From NCBI GenBank assembly GCA_025765595.1, contig JAIVFH010000041.1:186001-250000 (forward strand): a stretch of DNA of 64,000 bases, in the 5' to 3' direction. The stretch is from Obelidium mucronatum (taxonomy: Eukaryota > Chytridiomycota > Chytridiomycetes > Chytridiales > Chytriomycetaceae). Shown piece after piece: positions 35,427 through 47,969 of the stretch. A model generated the notes under the pieces. It was not told the origin of the DNA, did not search any database, and saw only the letters and a list, made by a program, of their open reading frames with translations. Position numbers and translations under genes: made by a program. The first letter of the stretch is position 1. Every line of letters starts with the position of its first letter.

Positions 35427-37683
35427 TTACTTGGCTGCGTTTCGGGGTGTGATGGAAGATTTGACTTCTTGCAACATAGCCAAACTTCGTAACCCAAGAT
35501 TGAATGTCGCCTCTTGATGTTCAGTAGGCCCAACTGCTTTCGTTAAGAAATCAGCCCACATTTGTTTGGTCAGAGTGTCCTCAAGGACCACTGTGCCGTT
35601 GTTAATGTGGTAGTTTAAGTTCTTATCTTTCACGTCCATATGTTTAATACGTTGATGTTGACCTTCCTCATTAGCGATGAGAATACTTGACATGTTATCT
35701 TGTTTAATAACAATATGATCTTGACCAGAAATACCCGAAGATTTCATAAGCTGCAATAGCAAGATAATCTCGCGTATTGCTTCAGAGAGCGCAATGAGTT
35801 CTGCTTCAGTGGATGACAAAGCAACAGTAGTCTGCTTCCTTGACTGCCACATGATTGCAGCCAGCAAAGAGAATAACAATGCCTGTTCTAGAAGGGCGTC
35901 CTTTAGCTTCATAGGCTTGCATCTGCGTAGCAGATTGGCCGTAGTGTAGGATCATTTAGGAAATACTTTCCCCCGTCAACACGTAAGATTTCATTACCTG
36001 ATTTCTGGTAACAAATTCCCAAATCGCGCGTACCGTTGAGATATAGAAGAACGCGTTTGAGCGCTTTCATGTCCCCGTTGGTAGGTTGAGTCTGGTATTG
36101 TGAAAGAATGCCAATACTACAAGAAAGATTGGGACGAGTCTTCCCTGCTAAGTATAGTAAGCACATGACCACAGATCAATATGCTGCGGACTCAGCAACA
36201 TTAAGAAAATCTAACGTATCGTCATGTTTGACTTGTCAAGCCTACAGACAATTACTTGCCCATGTATATTGACTTTTCTAAACCCATGCGGCATTTCTAG
36301 ATATAGTTGCGTATCTGTTTCACCATGTACAAATGCGTTTGGGACATCCACTTCGAAAACAAATTTACCTGTGAGCGCTGCGAAAGCAATAAGAAACCGA
36401 ATAGTCTCTGTTCGCGCAACAGGTGAATAAGTTTTGAAATAGTCAAGATTCTTGACTTGGGAAAATCCGCGTGCGACCCAGCGGGCTTTAAAACGTTCCA
36501 AAATTCCCTTGTTTGAAATTTTGAAAGCAAAAACCCACTTGCCTGACATAAGGTGAGCGCCTTCCGGTAAGACAGTTTCTGTCCAAGTCTCATTATTCAT
36601 GAGTTTGTTGTATTCACGTATCATGGCAGCTAACCAATAGGCAGCAAAGACTGGGTCTGCCATGGCCTCCTCGACAGTGTTTGGGATCTGAGGCAAGTTC
36701 TCTTTTCTCCAAATCTGTGTAGGAACCGGACTCGGGGCCGGAGTTACCCAAGTAAACTTGGCAAGGTGATCACGTAAGAAAAACAAAAGGGGTGAACTAG
36801 AGTCTAGTAGTGACAATTTTACTGCTTTCGCAATATAAAAGTCATTAGCTTCCCAATCCGGCAAGGATTCTTTGTCTGAATCCGAACCCTCGGAATCCAA
36901 TTTTCCCGAGAAATCATCATCACGTGGAAGCGATGAAGATTGTGGTTCAGTTTCAAGACTCGAATTAGACATTCCTGAAGTGTCTAACAAATCAAGCGGA
37001 TAGCTGGCCTCAGCTAACTCAAGAGTGGAATCTTGAGGATTCATACCAAGGTGAATGGCATCATGAACGATAACGTGACGTAACTGGTCAACTTTACCTG
37101 TCTGATAGTTTTCTACTAAGTAAACTTGACTGTCAATTCCTTTGTAACCAAGAAATACACCAAGTTCAGACTTTTCAATAACGTTTCTCCTTGAGCGTTG
37201 TTCATCAAAGATGAGAATACTTGCAAGGGAACCAAAAACGCGGGCGTTCTTAGTGTCAGCGTGTCTTTTAAAGAGCGCAAAGAATGGTGTTCCTTTCAGG
37301 TAAGGATGAAACAACATGTTCTTCAAAAACGCTGCATAAAACAACGCGTACGTATAGTAATACTCACGCGGCAGTTTACTTTGTGAGAGTAAGCACTCAG
37401 TCATACCTTTTAAAGTACAAACTGTACGTTCTACAAGACTGTTGAATTCTTTAACATAAGGAGGAGATGCAGTCAACTCAATTTTATTGATGCACTTAGA
37501 GCAAAAATCAATAAACCATTGGGTTGTCATCAGTTCTGCAGTGTCAGAACGTATTTCCCCCACAATTATACTGTGGTCGAGTTCAAATTTGCCAATGTGT
37601 TGGCGCATTGTAGAACACGTCTTGCTTTTAGATTCCAAAAGATAAATGGAAATCCATCGCGTGAATTCATCGACAATACACCC
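35427..37683 (-). mobile_element. Ty1/copia element B, integrase-RT-RNase H with internal deletion, copy 1
   Basis: From 37,683 the frame opens inside the integrase core (IVDEFTRWISIYLLESKS, SDTAELMTTQWF) and continues through the linker into RT (ETWTETVLPEGAHLMSGKWV, RFKARWVARGFSQ, FEVDVPNAFVHGETD). It stops at 36,211. The next frame (36,172) resumes after the RT palm (MCLLYLAGKTRPNLSCSIG), so the YVDD segment is deleted. RNase H follows (35,427-35,912: SSTEAELIALSEAIRE). Gag and protease are missing. Confidence 0.88.
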
Positions 37684-37987
37684 CCGGAGGAAAAAAATGT
37701 TTTAAAATATTTTTGAAACATTTTAAAATAATTAGGGTGGAATTTTTTAAAATGACGCCAACAAGCGCATTTTGGGAGATTTTTGGGAAATATTTCAAAA
37801 TATTTTAAAAATATTTTAAAAGAGATAAAAAAATATTTTTAAATGTTACAAAAAATAATTTAGAATAAGGGTGACTTTATAAATAGTTTTGAACCAATAA
37901 TTTCCTCTTCACAAAATGTGTTTTTTTTCTTGTTTTTGAGTTCAAAATTTCCAAAATAAAATCTGAAAGTAGCTCGAGAGGTACTTT
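37684..37987. other. AT-rich palindrome-dense DNA at the element B truncation, copy 1
   Basis: Many overlapping ATTTTAAAAT-type palindromes between 37,690 and 37,870, immediately after the truncated copia integrase. No gene seen. Confidence 0.5.
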
Positions 37988-38455
37988 GAGTTGAAAAAAG
38001 TGTAAAAAGAAGTAAAAATCACAAAATTCCTCCAAAACAGTCCCCAACAACAAAGGCAAGGCTTTCAGCCGCAAGAGCAGCAGCAGCAGCAGCAAAAAGG
38101 ACTGTATAAGCCTTAATTGCTCGGATTCTTCGTGAGAAATTATAACAGGACAAGGTTGCACAAAAGGAGGCTGCCAAGAGGCTGAAGGAAGAGGGAAAAC
38201 GTGCAAAAGAAGCTCTCAAAGCCATGAAGCCTTCGCAAAAGACATGGTATTTTTTTGTTTTCTATAACATTGTTTTGGTGAAGTTGTAATAAATCATTGT
38301 TTCTAAGGAGTGACCATGACAAACTACAAGCAGTCCTGATGAGACAGAGTGCCATGGATGTTTACGTGAATGCAAACAATTTGGCTCTAGGATTCATTCC
38401 AACAACTGTTCTACTTTTGGTCTTGATGATTGGGTTGCTAACCGATATAGAGTAA
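37988..38455 (+). CDS. Small alanine-rich coiled-coil protein with C-terminal membrane anchor, copy 1
   Basis: Exons: open frame ~37,988-38,103, then 38,149-38,246 and 38,308-38,455, joined by GT-AG introns of 45 and 61 nt with consistent phases. The protein has an Ala run encoded by GCA repeats (RAAAAAAKRT) and a charged helix (DKVAQKEAAKRLKEEGKRAK). It ends in a hydrophobic tail (LALGFIPTTVLLLVLMIGLL) and a short TDIE terminus, as in tail-anchored proteins. The start codon is not seen; the 5' exon may be lost in the AT-rich junction. Family unknown. Confidence 0.45.
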
Positions 38456-38723
38456 TTGCTAACTGCTTCTCTGTATAGATGGGGTTCCCACGACCTAAGA
38501 AACAAGGGAGGTGAGATCCAAATCGTTGCTTGTCGCCTATGGAAAGGTGGGTAATAGCACACCTGTCTTGGCTTTCCGAAGGTACGGCTCAAGCTCAGTT
38601 CACAGCCAATTGATTGGTCAAAATTAACAGCCAACTTTTGGTTGGGATTTGTTGAAAAATGAATTTTAATTTCTTTTTTATTTGGTCGTCGAAAACCGTT
38701 TATAAAGTCACCCTCACTCTTCA
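38456..38723. other. Short spacer, copy 1
   Basis: No gene; an upstream region for the Cys-rich gene. Confidence 0.4.
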
Positions 38724-38942
38724 ATGTCCATTCTCAAGTTCTCCAATAACCAGGATGGTGAGACGACAGCATCTTGTTCAGTGAGGTGAGTCGATTCATC
38801 GAAAAAAATGAAGTTGAGAAAAATTGCATGACGCAATTGCAAACGGAGCAAGTTGACCAATCGGCATCTTTTGATCACAGGACTTGTCACGTGCCTTTGG
38901 TTGTAAGCTGTCCTTTGCGACTTTTCCACGAAGAAAAAAACT
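38724..38942 (+). pseudogene. Cys-rich protein gene truncated by the duplication junction, copy 1
   Basis: Exon 1 (38,724-38,785) and the first 62 bp of exon 2 (from 38,881) are identical to the intact gene at 48,238-48,653. At 38,942 the sequence switches to antisense gypsy pol, removing the last ~65 codons. Confidence 0.7.
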
Positions 38943-39096
38943 CCACCATTTGGCTTCTTGACAAAGAAGCAAGGGGCCGCAACCGGAGAGGTAGAGGGAA
39001 ATATCCAGCCTCTAGCCAAGGCATTAGTAAGATATTCCTGGAGAACTTTTTCTGTTGATGCGTGCAGAATCATGGATCCATTCTGGGAACCCGTTA

Positions 39097-39947
39097 ATGT
39101 ATAGTTTCCGTGGAAAGTGCTCAACAGATGGATGCAGGGATATGTGCGTGTTGACTCACCCATTGTGCTCAAGTTGCTCATCGGATCAACTGGGTTTGGG
39201 AGTGGTTGGATCGCTGATCCCTGGCGGTGGTTTTGGGTTAGTTGCCACCAAGGACTTTGAGGCAAAACAACGTCTTGGTGTGACTTATGGAAGGTGCCTC
39301 CAACCATCTTCGTGCCATTGATGTTTTGCGCTCAGTGCTCTCTCTTCCTGATCCGCCCTATCTAGTCAAGCAAAGGGAATATGGTATTATGGTTGCCCAA
39401 CTTTTCCCTTTCGCAAATGAATCTGACACTGGGGAAGCGTTTGTTCGTCCTGATGGGAAGACAATGATTGAAGACACCCTTGATCTGAGTGAAGCTGTCG
39501 CCATGTATCCAAACTCAAAGGAGAAACCGTGGACCGTGTATTTCTCCTTGGCTGCACCGGACCCTGATTATGTTCCCCCGAAAGCTCCCTATGGATGACA
39601 TTGAGGCTTCAGAGGACCCCCTGCAGCAAGCACGCGTCGCCTATTTGATGGAGCTGTCAAAGGACACATTTATTGATGGATTTGGGGAAGACTCTGGGGT
39701 ACTGCGATTCATCAACAATGCTCCCAATGCAAGCCTGGTGAATTGCCGTTTTGCTGTGGACAGAGTCAAAAAAACAGTGTCAGTGGAAACCATCCCAAAA
39801 GTTGCTGCTGGCTGTGAGTTCTTTTTGGTGTACAGGTTTAATTCAAACGGAAATGGAGTGTACTGGAATCAAATCCACTCTGACTCTGCAGAAAGACTTG
39901 CTCAACGCAAGCAGATTATTGCAGCAATGAAGCATGTTGATTTGTGA
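39097..39947 (+). pseudogene. SET-domain-like gene with frame breaks, copy 2
   Basis: Identical to 29,583-30,433, including both frame changes, so the breaks predate the duplication or are real gene features. Confidence 0.6.
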
Positions 39948-40870
39948 TTTATTTGTTTTTGGTTTTTTGTGGAATAAAAGATCTTTGTTTGTTGTGCCAC
40001 ATTGCCAAGGGCAGAGGTTAGAAGCCACTTTTTAAATGGTGATAGATAACAATATTCTTTCCCAATGTTTTTTTGATGGAGTGAGTGGACTCGATTCTAA
40101 AAGCCTTTGGGTCCCTGGACCTTCACAACTACAAATGTTATAAATACTGAAGAGAGAGCCCTGGAACTTTGCAAATGGCTCCAAAGAATGTAATAAACAG
40201 CATTGGTCGAGGTTTCGTGAATTTTTGTGCTTACCGTTGTTGGGTTGTTGTGTTGAAACTTAACTAAACTCACCATCACCGCGGTGGTACAATCACAAAT
40301 TCTGAGTGGAAAACACTTCTATAAGCGTTTTAAAGTGTTTCTAAAAGGTGGGCATGGGTTTCCCTTTGTTGGAATCTGTTTTGGTGAAATCTTGCACGTC
40401 TCTGCTGCAACTCACAAACACACTGCCACCATGGGCCCAACTCTCAAAACCATGCAAACCAATACAAAGCAACCATGAAAAGCCATTGGTAGGCGCTATA
40501 AAGATTTTTGTGCTTGCCTAAAATCTTTGGGTGAGTTTTACTCCAAACAGTCTTACAGCCACTGCAGTCCTAAAATCACAGAAGGACACTTGATCTAGCA
40601 TTAATATAGACGTAATAACAAAATTGTGTTCTCAGATTCCTAGTCCCTGCACCACAAGGCTGGCAATAATCATAAAACAAGTCAAACCCTTTCCAACAAA
40701 CAATGACTCGACAATATCAAGTTCAAGTCATTTATTCAGGCAGTTTAGGCTACACTCTCCACCCCACTTTATCCAACAGGAGGTTACAGTCTTCTTAAAC
40801 GTCAACCCCGCAGATTAAAGATTCTGATACTGCGGCAGTAAGAGATTTCATACTTAAAAAAAAAAACAAT
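39948..40870. other. Intergenic region between SET-like and dioxygenase genes, copy 2
   Basis: Matches 30,434-31,356; nothing assigned. Confidence 0.5.
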
Positions 40871-41632
40871 TTATTCAGGCAGTTTAAACTTCATTCTCAA
40901 TCCCATCTCATTCAATGGGAAGCTCAGGTTGCCCCTAAATGTACTATTCTTTTCTCCCTTCTTTTTCTTTGGGTTAAACAAAAAGTCGGTGGCCCACTTC
41001 TCCGCAAAAAGAATGACGGCAAATCTGTTTCCCTCAATGGTCCCCACCTTGTGATCAAAATGGTACGCATCCATGAGAATAAAGTCCCCCGGAGATAGCT
41101 TTACAGCTTTTCCATACTGTGTAAAGATCATATCACTTCCACTAAAGGGGCCAAAGGAAATACAGGCGTCCATGGCGTAAGCATAGTTGTTTTGGTCCCT
41201 ATGACGTTTGGCTGCCCGTGGAGAGTTGTGCGAGACAGCACATGTGGAAAATACATTCAAAAACTTGTCATCCAGTTGCGACAAAAGTGCGGAGGCTAGT
41301 TTTGTTTTGGCTTCGACACTGGAAGGGTCTTTGACCACAGCCGCCTTGTATTCCTTGAGTTTGCGACAAATCCTTGCATAAAAATCGTAAAGACCTGGGT
41401 GGTACGCCCTGTAGAACTTGGTCATGTATTCTGTAATTCCATCCAAGGATTTGATGGCTGCGTCTTGGTCGTATTTTAAAGAACTTGGAACGTCTGCAGT
41501 AGTAAGATTGTACAAATCCTTGGTGGCAAACAAGAATTTACAATATCTCTTCCAAATCCCCAGATGCTTTGAAAGGTTGCTGCAATCTTTAGCAGTGATG
41601 GGTGCATTTTGTAGGTAATACAGCTTCGGCTC
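40871..41632 (-). CDS. TET/JBP-like 2-oxoglutarate/Fe(II) dioxygenase, 5' partial, copy 2
   Basis: Duplicate of 31,357-32,118 with the same HxD, distal His and Arg motifs and the same missing 5' exon. Confidence 0.65.
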   Translation of the reverse strand, partial: EPKLYYLQNAPITAKDCSNLSKHLGIWKRYCKFLFATKDLYNLTTADVPSSLKYDQDAAIKSLDGITEYMTKFYRAYHPGLYDFYARICRKLKEYKAAVVKDPSSVEAKTKLASALLSQLDDKFLNVFSTCAVSHNSPRAAKRHRDQNNYAYAMDACISFGPFSGSDMIFTQYGKAVKLSPGDFILMDAYHFDHKVGTIEGNRFAVILFAEKWATDFLFNPKKKKGEKNSTFRGNLSFPLNEMGLRMKFKLPE

Positions 41633-42045
41633 TCAGGTTGTTTGTTTTTTTTCTGCTATTTCCCCTGGTATTCTCCCTCAGGTTTTGTGTCCTTGTGTTG
41701 TAGACGGACTGGAAGAGGTGCTGGTTCTGTAGATAGGTGAGCTGATTGTTCTGGGCACTAGAGAGATTTTTGGAGAGAATTCTTAAACTTTATTCCCAAA
41801 CATGGAGCTTGCAACATGAGTTTCATGCGCCTCCAACACTTCCCCTCAAGCAAACATTCTTGTGTACTTTTGAGCTTGAATAAATAGTTGAATTGTTCAA
41901 TATGAGTTGTATGTTTAAAATATAAAGTTTCGATGTTCTAGAATCGAAATTGAATTGAATTGAATAGAATTGACTTAGCATTATGAGGGGCAAATCACGA
42001 CTAGCCCCAATGCGTATCGGAAGTCATTCTTGAATCGTGAATAGT
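41633..42045 (-). repeat. Partial 3' LTR of copia element A, copy 2
   Basis: Equivalent to 32,119-32,531; LTR start at about 41,838 on the minus strand. Confidence 0.5.
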
Positions 42046-43848
42046 TTAAGTTGTAATCGCGGTAAGAGACATCATGCCAAATCGGGCACAAAGTTTCTTG
42101 ATGCGTCCAAGGTACTTGGTGAGTAAATTGGCTGGCTGGTCAGCGGTCTTGATCCAAGTGACCTTGACTTGTTTTAAATTGACTAATTCGCAAATGTAGT
42201 GGTATTGAATATTGATGTGCTTGGATCGATGTGAGAATACGTCGTTGTTGCATTGATGAATTGTAGACTGGTTATCTTCGAAGACTTGAATTGGTTTTTT
42301 GAGTGGTATGTTGAGTGTATCGTAAAGCTGAATAAAAGATTGAAGTTCGTGTCCTAATTCACTGATAGACATGTATTTGGCTTCTGTAGATGAGAGTGGG
42401 GAGACTGGAGTCTTGGTTGACTTCCAGCTGATGACGCCATCCGCGAGAACAACCATGTAGCCAAGCTAGGACTTTGCTTCATGGTGGATGTTGTACCCGG
42501 CGTCGCTGTAGCCAATAGGACTTGAATAACCTTGTTTAGAGTAGAAGATACCGTGGTTTTGTGTGTCATGGATGTAGCGGAAGACACGCATGAGTTCTTC
42601 CCAGTGTTGTTGTGATGGTTTGCTGGAGAAGATGGATAGAAAGGAGATTGCTGTAGAGATGTCTGGGCGAGTGTTGATAGATGCGTTGTTGAGGCATCCA
42701 ATGGCTTCAAGGCATAGGGATGGGTTGTTGAAGAGGGGGGTGGTGTCTGATGCTGGAGTTGGTGAAAATGAGCTTGGCAAGGGAGTGGAAATTGGATAAT
42801 GCGAAAAATGCCGGTAAATTGCTCAAAGATTTCCTTGATGTATTTTGATTGGTGGATGAAGATTCCGGAGGGCACGTGTTCAACTTGTATTCCGATTGTG
42901 TAGGTAATTTTTCCTAAGTCTCGCATTTTGAATTCCTTCCTAAGAGAAATCACGCCCTCATCGATAAGTGCTTGGTCACCAAAGAAACACAAGTCGTCGA
43001 CGTAGATAGCCAAGTACACCGTCTTGCCATCCACAGTCTTAAAGAAGACGCACGGGTCCGCTTTCGACTGAGTGTATCCTGTTTCTTTGAGGTGAGTCGT
43101 CAACTTCTTTTACCAAATACGACCCGCTTGTTTTAATCCATAAAGTCCTTTTAGGAGTTCATAGACCCTGCCGGTTCCATCGTCGTATCCGGGAGGCTGC
43201 TTCATGTAGACGGGTTTGTCGATATTGCCATACAAGTACGCGGTGCTCATGTCGCACATGTGGGTATCCCACCCGTTAATTGCTGTGAGCGCTAAAAGCC
43301 ATCTGAAAGTTGCAGCGCGCAGTACTGGTATAGTCCAATCCAAATTGTTGTGTATATCCCTGAGCGACTAAACACGCCTTAAATCTTTCAACAGATCTGT
43401 CACTGTTCAACTTGACCTTGTAAACCCATTTGCTGCCAACAATATTGATGCTGTCAGGAGCTTTCACAAGTCTGTAGGTCTTGTTGTCCACAAGCGCGTC
43501 AAGTTCGGCTTTCTCGGCTGCAAGCCATTCTTTTTGGAATTTGCTCTTCATGGCTGCGTTCCGTGTCTTCGGTGATTCAGGAGTTTTTGAAATAGGCGTC
43601 GAGGTGAGTGGTACATTGTGTAGTTTGTCTTCGATTGCAGCCGATGACCATTCTTCACCAAACGTATGTGTTTCTTCTTTGTTGAGTGTCGGTGAGCACA
43701 GCAGCATCGTCGCAAGTAATGTCCGTAATTTGCTGAGTCTTTGAGACATGCGTTGCGGCGGCGTTGCTGGTTTTGGTACTGTTGGCGGCGGCTGCGGCGG
43801 CGGTTGTACTGGAGTGCCAAGACCTTGGCTTGTTAAGGTACGCTTCAT
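42046..43848 (-). mobile_element. Ty1/copia element A, RT-RNase H remnant, copy 2
   Basis: Same frame breaks as copy 1. Confidence 0.85.
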
Positions 43849-43995
43849 CGCACTTTTGAGTGGTTTGTGGTTTTACTAAGTGTTATTCGTATTGTGATTA
43901 GTGTATCGTTGTTGATTTGAGCAATTGAGGTAAGGGTATATGTGTTTTTGTAATGATGTGTGTTAAAAGTTGTTTTGATTTTTGTAGTGATTTGT

Positions 43996-44324
43996 ATGTG
44001 GAGGGTTTCCTCTCTTCGAGAGTACTTCCAATTGTATGTGGCTACCGTTGATGTAGGTGATCAAGGTATGTAAATTATTTTTATGTGTTGGAGATCCCAG
44101 GATCAGGGCTTGGCCTTTATTAATTTGATTTTTGTTTTGTGTATTGTAGCTTCCCCTCAATCCGTTCCCGTTGAGTCTTACAAGGCGTCCCCCGCAAGTT
44201 CCAAACAAGATGAATGGTAAGGAAGGATTGGGGTTATTGTGTTGTATCTTACATTTTTGTTAAGTGTTGGTTTGTATTTTGTAGCTCAAGTCTCGCGGCA
44301 TTTGCCTTGAGGACTGTGTGTTGA
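43996..44324 (+). CDS. Small spliced ORF, unknown function, copy 2
   Basis: Exons 43,996-44,065, 44,150-44,216 and 44,285-44,324; same 58-aa prediction as copy 1. Confidence 0.3.
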
Positions 44325-44752
44325 TTTGCGGCGAGCTAACGTAAGCTTTATGTGGTTAATTGTTTGTCAGGAGACAAGTTGTTGTCTTTTTCCCTGCCAC
44401 AGACTCCGCTTTTATAGCGTTTTACTGTTGCTTTAGTCTTTTACATGGTCCCATTGAGACCTGTTGAGGTTGAAAACCTCGTATCCCATTTGCCGATTGA
44501 GGCGGTGCATCAACTTGACATGGCGATTTCCAATTGGGGGAAATTAGTGAAGGGGAAATTTATTGCCGTCTGACGGCGTTGATACTCAATAATAAAGGTT
44601 ACATTTACCAAATGTCTTCATCTTTCTACATGTGAGCAGCTGATAAACCACATGCCGCCAAGGTCCAAAAGCATAACCCATCTCTGGTTAAGGAGTCCCT
44701 TAATCTCGGCAGCGCACGGCCAATGTATTATGGTGTTTTGGTTTGGAAAGCA
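44325..44752. other. Stretch between small ORF and element B LTR, copy 2
   Basis: Equivalent to 34,811-35,238; nothing further recognised. Confidence 0.4.
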
Positions 44753-44927
44753 TGCAGGAAAGATGTACCTGGTGCAACGGCCAAGGCGCTGGCTTCGAGA
44801 GCGTTATGCCCCAGGTTCGAATCACGGAAACTCCTTTTATTCTAACAATCCGTACAACTTATAGTTTATTTCTAATCTCTGTTAAGTAGTGCAAGTGATA
44901 TTGTATCTTTATGTGTAATACTCAACA
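44753..44927 (-). repeat. 3' LTR of copia element B with tRNA-like segment, copy 2
   Basis: Third example in the window of this LTR with A-box-like and B-box-like motifs on the opposite strand. Confidence 0.8.
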
Positions 44928-44940
44928 TTCCCCTGCAATA

Positions 44941-47197
44941 TTACTTGGCTGCGTTTCGGGGTGTGATGGAAGATTTGACTTCTTGCAACATAGCCAAACT
45001 TCGTAACCCAAGATTGAATGTCGCCTCTTGATGTTCAGTAGGCCCAACTGCTTTCGTTAAGAAATCAGCCCACATTTGTTTGGTCAGAGTGTCCTCAAGG
45101 ACCACTGTGCCGTTGTTAATGTGGTAGTTTAAGTTCTTATCTTTCACGTCCATATGTTTAATACGTTGATGTTGACCTTCCTCATTAGCGATGAGAATAC
45201 TTGACATGTTATCTTGTTTAATAACAATATGATCTTGACCAGAAATACCCGAAGATTTCATAAGCTGCAATAGCAAGATAATCTCGCGTATTGCTTCAGA
45301 GAGCGCAATGAGTTCTGCTTCAGTGGATGACAAAGCAACAGTAGTCTGCTTCCTTGACTGCCACATGATTGCAGCCAGCAAAGAGAATAACAATGCCTGT
45401 TCTAGAAGGGCGTCCTTTAGCTTCATAGGCTTGCATCTGCGTAGCAGATTGGCCGTAGTGTAGGATCATTTAGGAAATACTTTCCCCCGTCAACACGTAA
45501 GATTTCATTACCTGATTTCTGGTAACAAATTCCCAAATCGCGCGTACCGTTGAGATATAGAAGAACGCGTTTGAGCGCTTTCATGTCCCCGTTGGTAGGT
45601 TGAGTCTGGTATTGTGAAAGAATGCCAATACTACAAGAAAGATTGGGACGAGTCTTCCCTGCTAAGTATAGTAAGCACATGACCACAGATCAATATGCTG
45701 CGGACTCAGCAACATTAAGAAAATCTAACGTATCGTCATGTTTGACTTGTCAAGCCTACAGACAATTACTTGCCCATGTATATTGACTTTTCTAAACCCA
45801 TGCGGCATTTCTAGATATAGTTGCGTATCTGTTTCACCATGTACAAATGCGTTTGGGACATCCACTTCGAAAACAAATTTACCTGTGAGCGCTGCGAAAG
45901 CAATAAGAAACCGAATAGTCTCTGTTCGAGCAACAGGTGAATAAGTTTTGAAATAGTCAAGATTCTTGACTTGGGAAAATCCGCGTGCGACCCAGCGGGC
46001 TTTAAAACGTTCCAAAATTCCCTTGTTTGAAATTTTGAAAGCAAAAACCCACTTGCCTGACATAAGGTGAGCGCCTTCCGGTAAGACAGTTTCTGTCCAA
46101 GTCTCATTATTCATGAGTTTGTTGTATTCACGTATCATGGCAGCTAACCAATAGGCAGCAAAGACTGGGTCTGCCATGGCCTCCTCGACAGTGTTTGGGA
46201 TCTGAGGCAAGTTCTCTTTTCTCCAAATCTGTGTAGGAACCGGACTCGGGGCCGGAGTTACCCAAGTAAACTTGGCAAGGTGATCACGTAAGAAAAACAA
46301 AAGGGGTGAACTAGAGTCTAGTAGTGACAATTTTACTGCTTTCGCAATATAAAAGTCATTAGCTTCCCAATCCGGCAAGGATTCTTTGTCTGAATCCGAA
46401 CCCTCGGAATCCAATTTTCCCGAGAAATCATCATCACGTGGAAGCGATGAAGATTGTGGTTCAGTTTCAAGACTCGAATTAGACATTCCTGAAGTGTCTA
46501 ACAAATCAAGCGGATAGCTGGCCTCAGCTAACTCAAGAGTGGAATCTTGAGGATTCATACCAAGGTGAATGGCATCATGAACGATAACGTGACGTAACTG
46601 GTCAACTTTACCTGTCTGATAGTTTTCTACTAAGTAAACTTGACTGTCAATTCCTTTGTAACCAAGAAATACACCAAGTTCAGACTTTTCAATAACGTTT
46701 CTCCTTGAGCGTTGTTCATCAAAGATGAGAATACTTGCAAGGGAACCAAAAACGCGGGCGTTCTTAGTGTCAGCGTGTCTTTTAAAGAGCGCAAAGAATG
46801 GTGTTCCTTTCAGGTAAGGATGAAACAACATGTTCTTCAAAAACGCTGCATAAAACAACGCGTACGTATAGTAATACTCACGCGGCAGTTTACTTTGTGA
46901 GAGTAAGCACTCAGTCATACCTTTTAAAGTACAAACTGTACGTTCTACAAGACTGTTGAATTCTTTAACATAAGGAGGAGATGCAGTCAACTCAATTTTA
47001 TTGATGCACTTAGAGCAAAAATCAATAAACCATTGGGTTGTCATCAGTTCTGCAGTGTCAGAACGTATTTCCCCCACAATTATACTGTGGTCGAGTTCAA
47101 ATTTGCCAATGTGTTGGCGCATTGTAGAACACGTCTTGCTTTTAGATTCCAAAAGATAAATGGAAATCCATCGCGTGAATTCATCGACAATACACCC
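44941..47197 (-). mobile_element. Ty1/copia element B with internal deletion, copy 2
   Basis: Same structure as 35,427-37,683. The single base difference noted between the copies (45,929, A instead of C) falls in the RT-coding part; it leaves the main frame's protein unchanged. Confidence 0.88.
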
Positions 47198-47501
47198 CCG
47201 GAGGAAAAAAATGTTTTAAAATATTTTTGAAACATTTTAAAATAATTAGGGTGGAATTTTTTAAAATGACGCCAACAAGCGCATTTTGGGAGATTTTTGG
47301 GAAATATTTCAAAATATTTTAAAAATATTTTAAAAGAGATAAAAAAATATTTTTAAATGTTACAAAAAATAATTTAGAATAAGGGTGACTTTATAAATAG
47401 TTTTGAACCAATAATTTCCTCTTCACAAAATGTGTTTTTTTTCTTGTTTTTGAGTTCAAAATTTCCAAAATAAAATCTGAAAGTAGCTCGAGAGGTACTT
47501 T
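47198..47501. other. AT-rich palindrome-dense DNA, copy 2
   Basis: Equivalent to 37,684-37,987; no gene. Confidence 0.5.
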
Positions 47502-47969
47502 GAGTTGAAAAAAGTGTAAAAAGAAGTAAAAATCACAAAATTCCTCCAAAACAGTCCCCAACAACAAAGGCAAGGCTTTCAGCCGCAAGAGCAGCAGCAG
47601 CAGCAGCAAAAAGGACTGTATAAGCCTTAATTGCTCGGATTCTTCGTGAGAAATTATAACAGGACAAGGTTGCACAAAAGGAGGCTGCCAAGAGGCTGAA
47701 GGAAGAGGGAAAACGTGCAAAAGAAGCTCTCAAAGCCATGAAGCCTTCGCAAAAGACATGGTATTTTTTTGTTTTCTATAACATTGTTTTGGTGAAGTTG
47801 TAATAAATCATTGTTTCTAAGGAGTGACCATGACAAACTACAAGCAGTCCTGATGAGACAGAGTGCCATGGATGTTTACGTGAATGCAAACAATTTGGCT
47901 CTAGGATTCATTCCAACAACTGTTCTACTTTTGGTCTTGATGATTGGGTTGCTAACCGATATAGAGTAA
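47502..47969 (+). CDS. Small alanine-rich coiled-coil protein with C-terminal membrane anchor, copy 2
   Basis: Exons to 47,617, 47,663-47,760 and 47,822-47,969. Identical prediction to copy 1, again without a visible start. Confidence 0.45.

Larger units (their letters stand above)
29429..38942. repeat. 9,514-bp tandem duplication, copy 1
   Basis: Every open frame here recurs exactly 9,514 bp downstream. Boundaries were read directly: homology starts at CCACCATTTGG (29,429 and 38,943) and ends at AAAAAAACT (38,942 and 48,456). The junction has no microhomology. I noticed one difference: C at 36,415 versus A at 45,929, an Arg-to-Leu change in a shadow frame. Confidence 0.95.

Noticed and set aside
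38362..38724. 120-codon minus-strand frame (repeated at 47,876-48,238)
   Set aside because: Overlaps the last exon of the plus-strand coiled-coil/anchor gene, which has spliced phase support; no family resemblance.
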